Origin: Spirochaetota bacterium
Lineage (GTDB): Bacteria > Spirochaetota > UBA4802 > JAFGDQ01
NCBI GenBank assembly: GCA_016934735.1
Contig: JAFGSG010000134.1
Location: 1 to 43,139, forward strand
Length of the DNA stretch: 43,139 nucleotides
Direction of reading: 5' to 3'
In this document: in pieces, positions 43,059 through 43,139 of the stretch
Layout: each line of letters starts with the position of its first letter
Numbering within the stretch: position 1 is the stretch's first letter
Program-made: the position numbers and the translations under genes
Notes under the pieces: generated by a model
Told to the model about the DNA's origin: nothing
Seen by the model: the letters and a program-made list of their open reading frames with translations, nothing else
Database searches by the model: none

Positions 43059-43139
43059 GGGAACCTCTAAAAATCAGAGTTTTTATTGGTTCTCCAAATA
43101 AAAAACCTGATTTTTACCTTGATTTGTTCCCAATGGTTA
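43059..43139 (+). repeat. Interspersed repeat, copy 3 (cut by window end)
   Basis: The 81 visible bases match the left part of copy 1 with three differences (22620, 22665 and 22695 in copy 1). It begins GGGAACCTCTAA after ATAA, the same left flank as copy 1. It lies 28 bases upstream of the ispH-ubiA start. The right end would fall just outside the window. Confidence 0.82.

Overview
The window is AT-rich, gene-dense DNA from a diderm (Gram-negative type) bacterium. The evidence is an MlaE/MlaF/MlaD envelope lipid transport set, several secreted proteins with signal peptides, a lipoprotein, outer-membrane-like proteins and a TonB-type protein. No rRNA, tRNA, CRISPR array, transposase or phage gene is visible. 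The lineage cannot be fixed from the sequence alone. A short SMC protein without a recognisable hinge, PEGA and PilZ proteins and the lipid transport set would fit a spirochaete-like or other poorly sampled diderm lineage, but this is a weak inference.

Layout. 329-4953 (+): a PilZ protein, a large secreted protein made of aromatic repeats, and mlaE-mlaF-mlaD. 5160-8737 (+): glutaminyl-tRNA synthetase, a small secreted protein and a membrane-anchored metallophosphoesterase. 8821-12769 (-): a compact operon gltX-thiL-secreted protein-transglutaminase. 13029-17304 (+): a CBS-pair protein, an EF-G-like GTPase with a clear terminator, and a TonB-like protein. 17425-20592 (-): a YihY/BrkB membrane protein carrying an inserted beta-propeller, then ssb. 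20865-25022 (+): rpsU, rarA (reading frame broken near its start), pyrE and a PEGA protein. 25207-26415 (-): a small outer-membrane-type protein and a lipoprotein. 26582-30114 (+): smc and a small coiled-coil protein. 30104-31279 (-): a PLP aminotransferase. 31473-33243 (+): a receiver-CheB fusion and a flavin-binding-type protein. 33262-33897 (-): a secreted SRPBCC protein.

34007-41303 (+) is a seven-gene carotenoid operon behind a consensus promoter: two CrtI-type desaturases, phytoene synthase, a prenyl diphosphate synthase, an acyltransferase, a family 2 glycosyltransferase and a CruF-type hydratase. No lycopene cyclase is recognisable. Together the genes predict a hydroxylated, glycosylated and probably acylated carotenoid of the envelope. 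Convergent to it, at 41295-43031, lies one reading frame that joins IspH (the last step of IPP/DMAPP supply) to a UbiA-type membrane prenyltransferase.

The most unusual items are the IspH-UbiA fusion, the periplasmic propeller inserted in a YihY protein, the SMC without a normal hinge, the rarA frameshift at homopolymer runs, and a short interspersed repeat present three times between genes, with terminal inverted repeats and apparent 4-bp target duplications.
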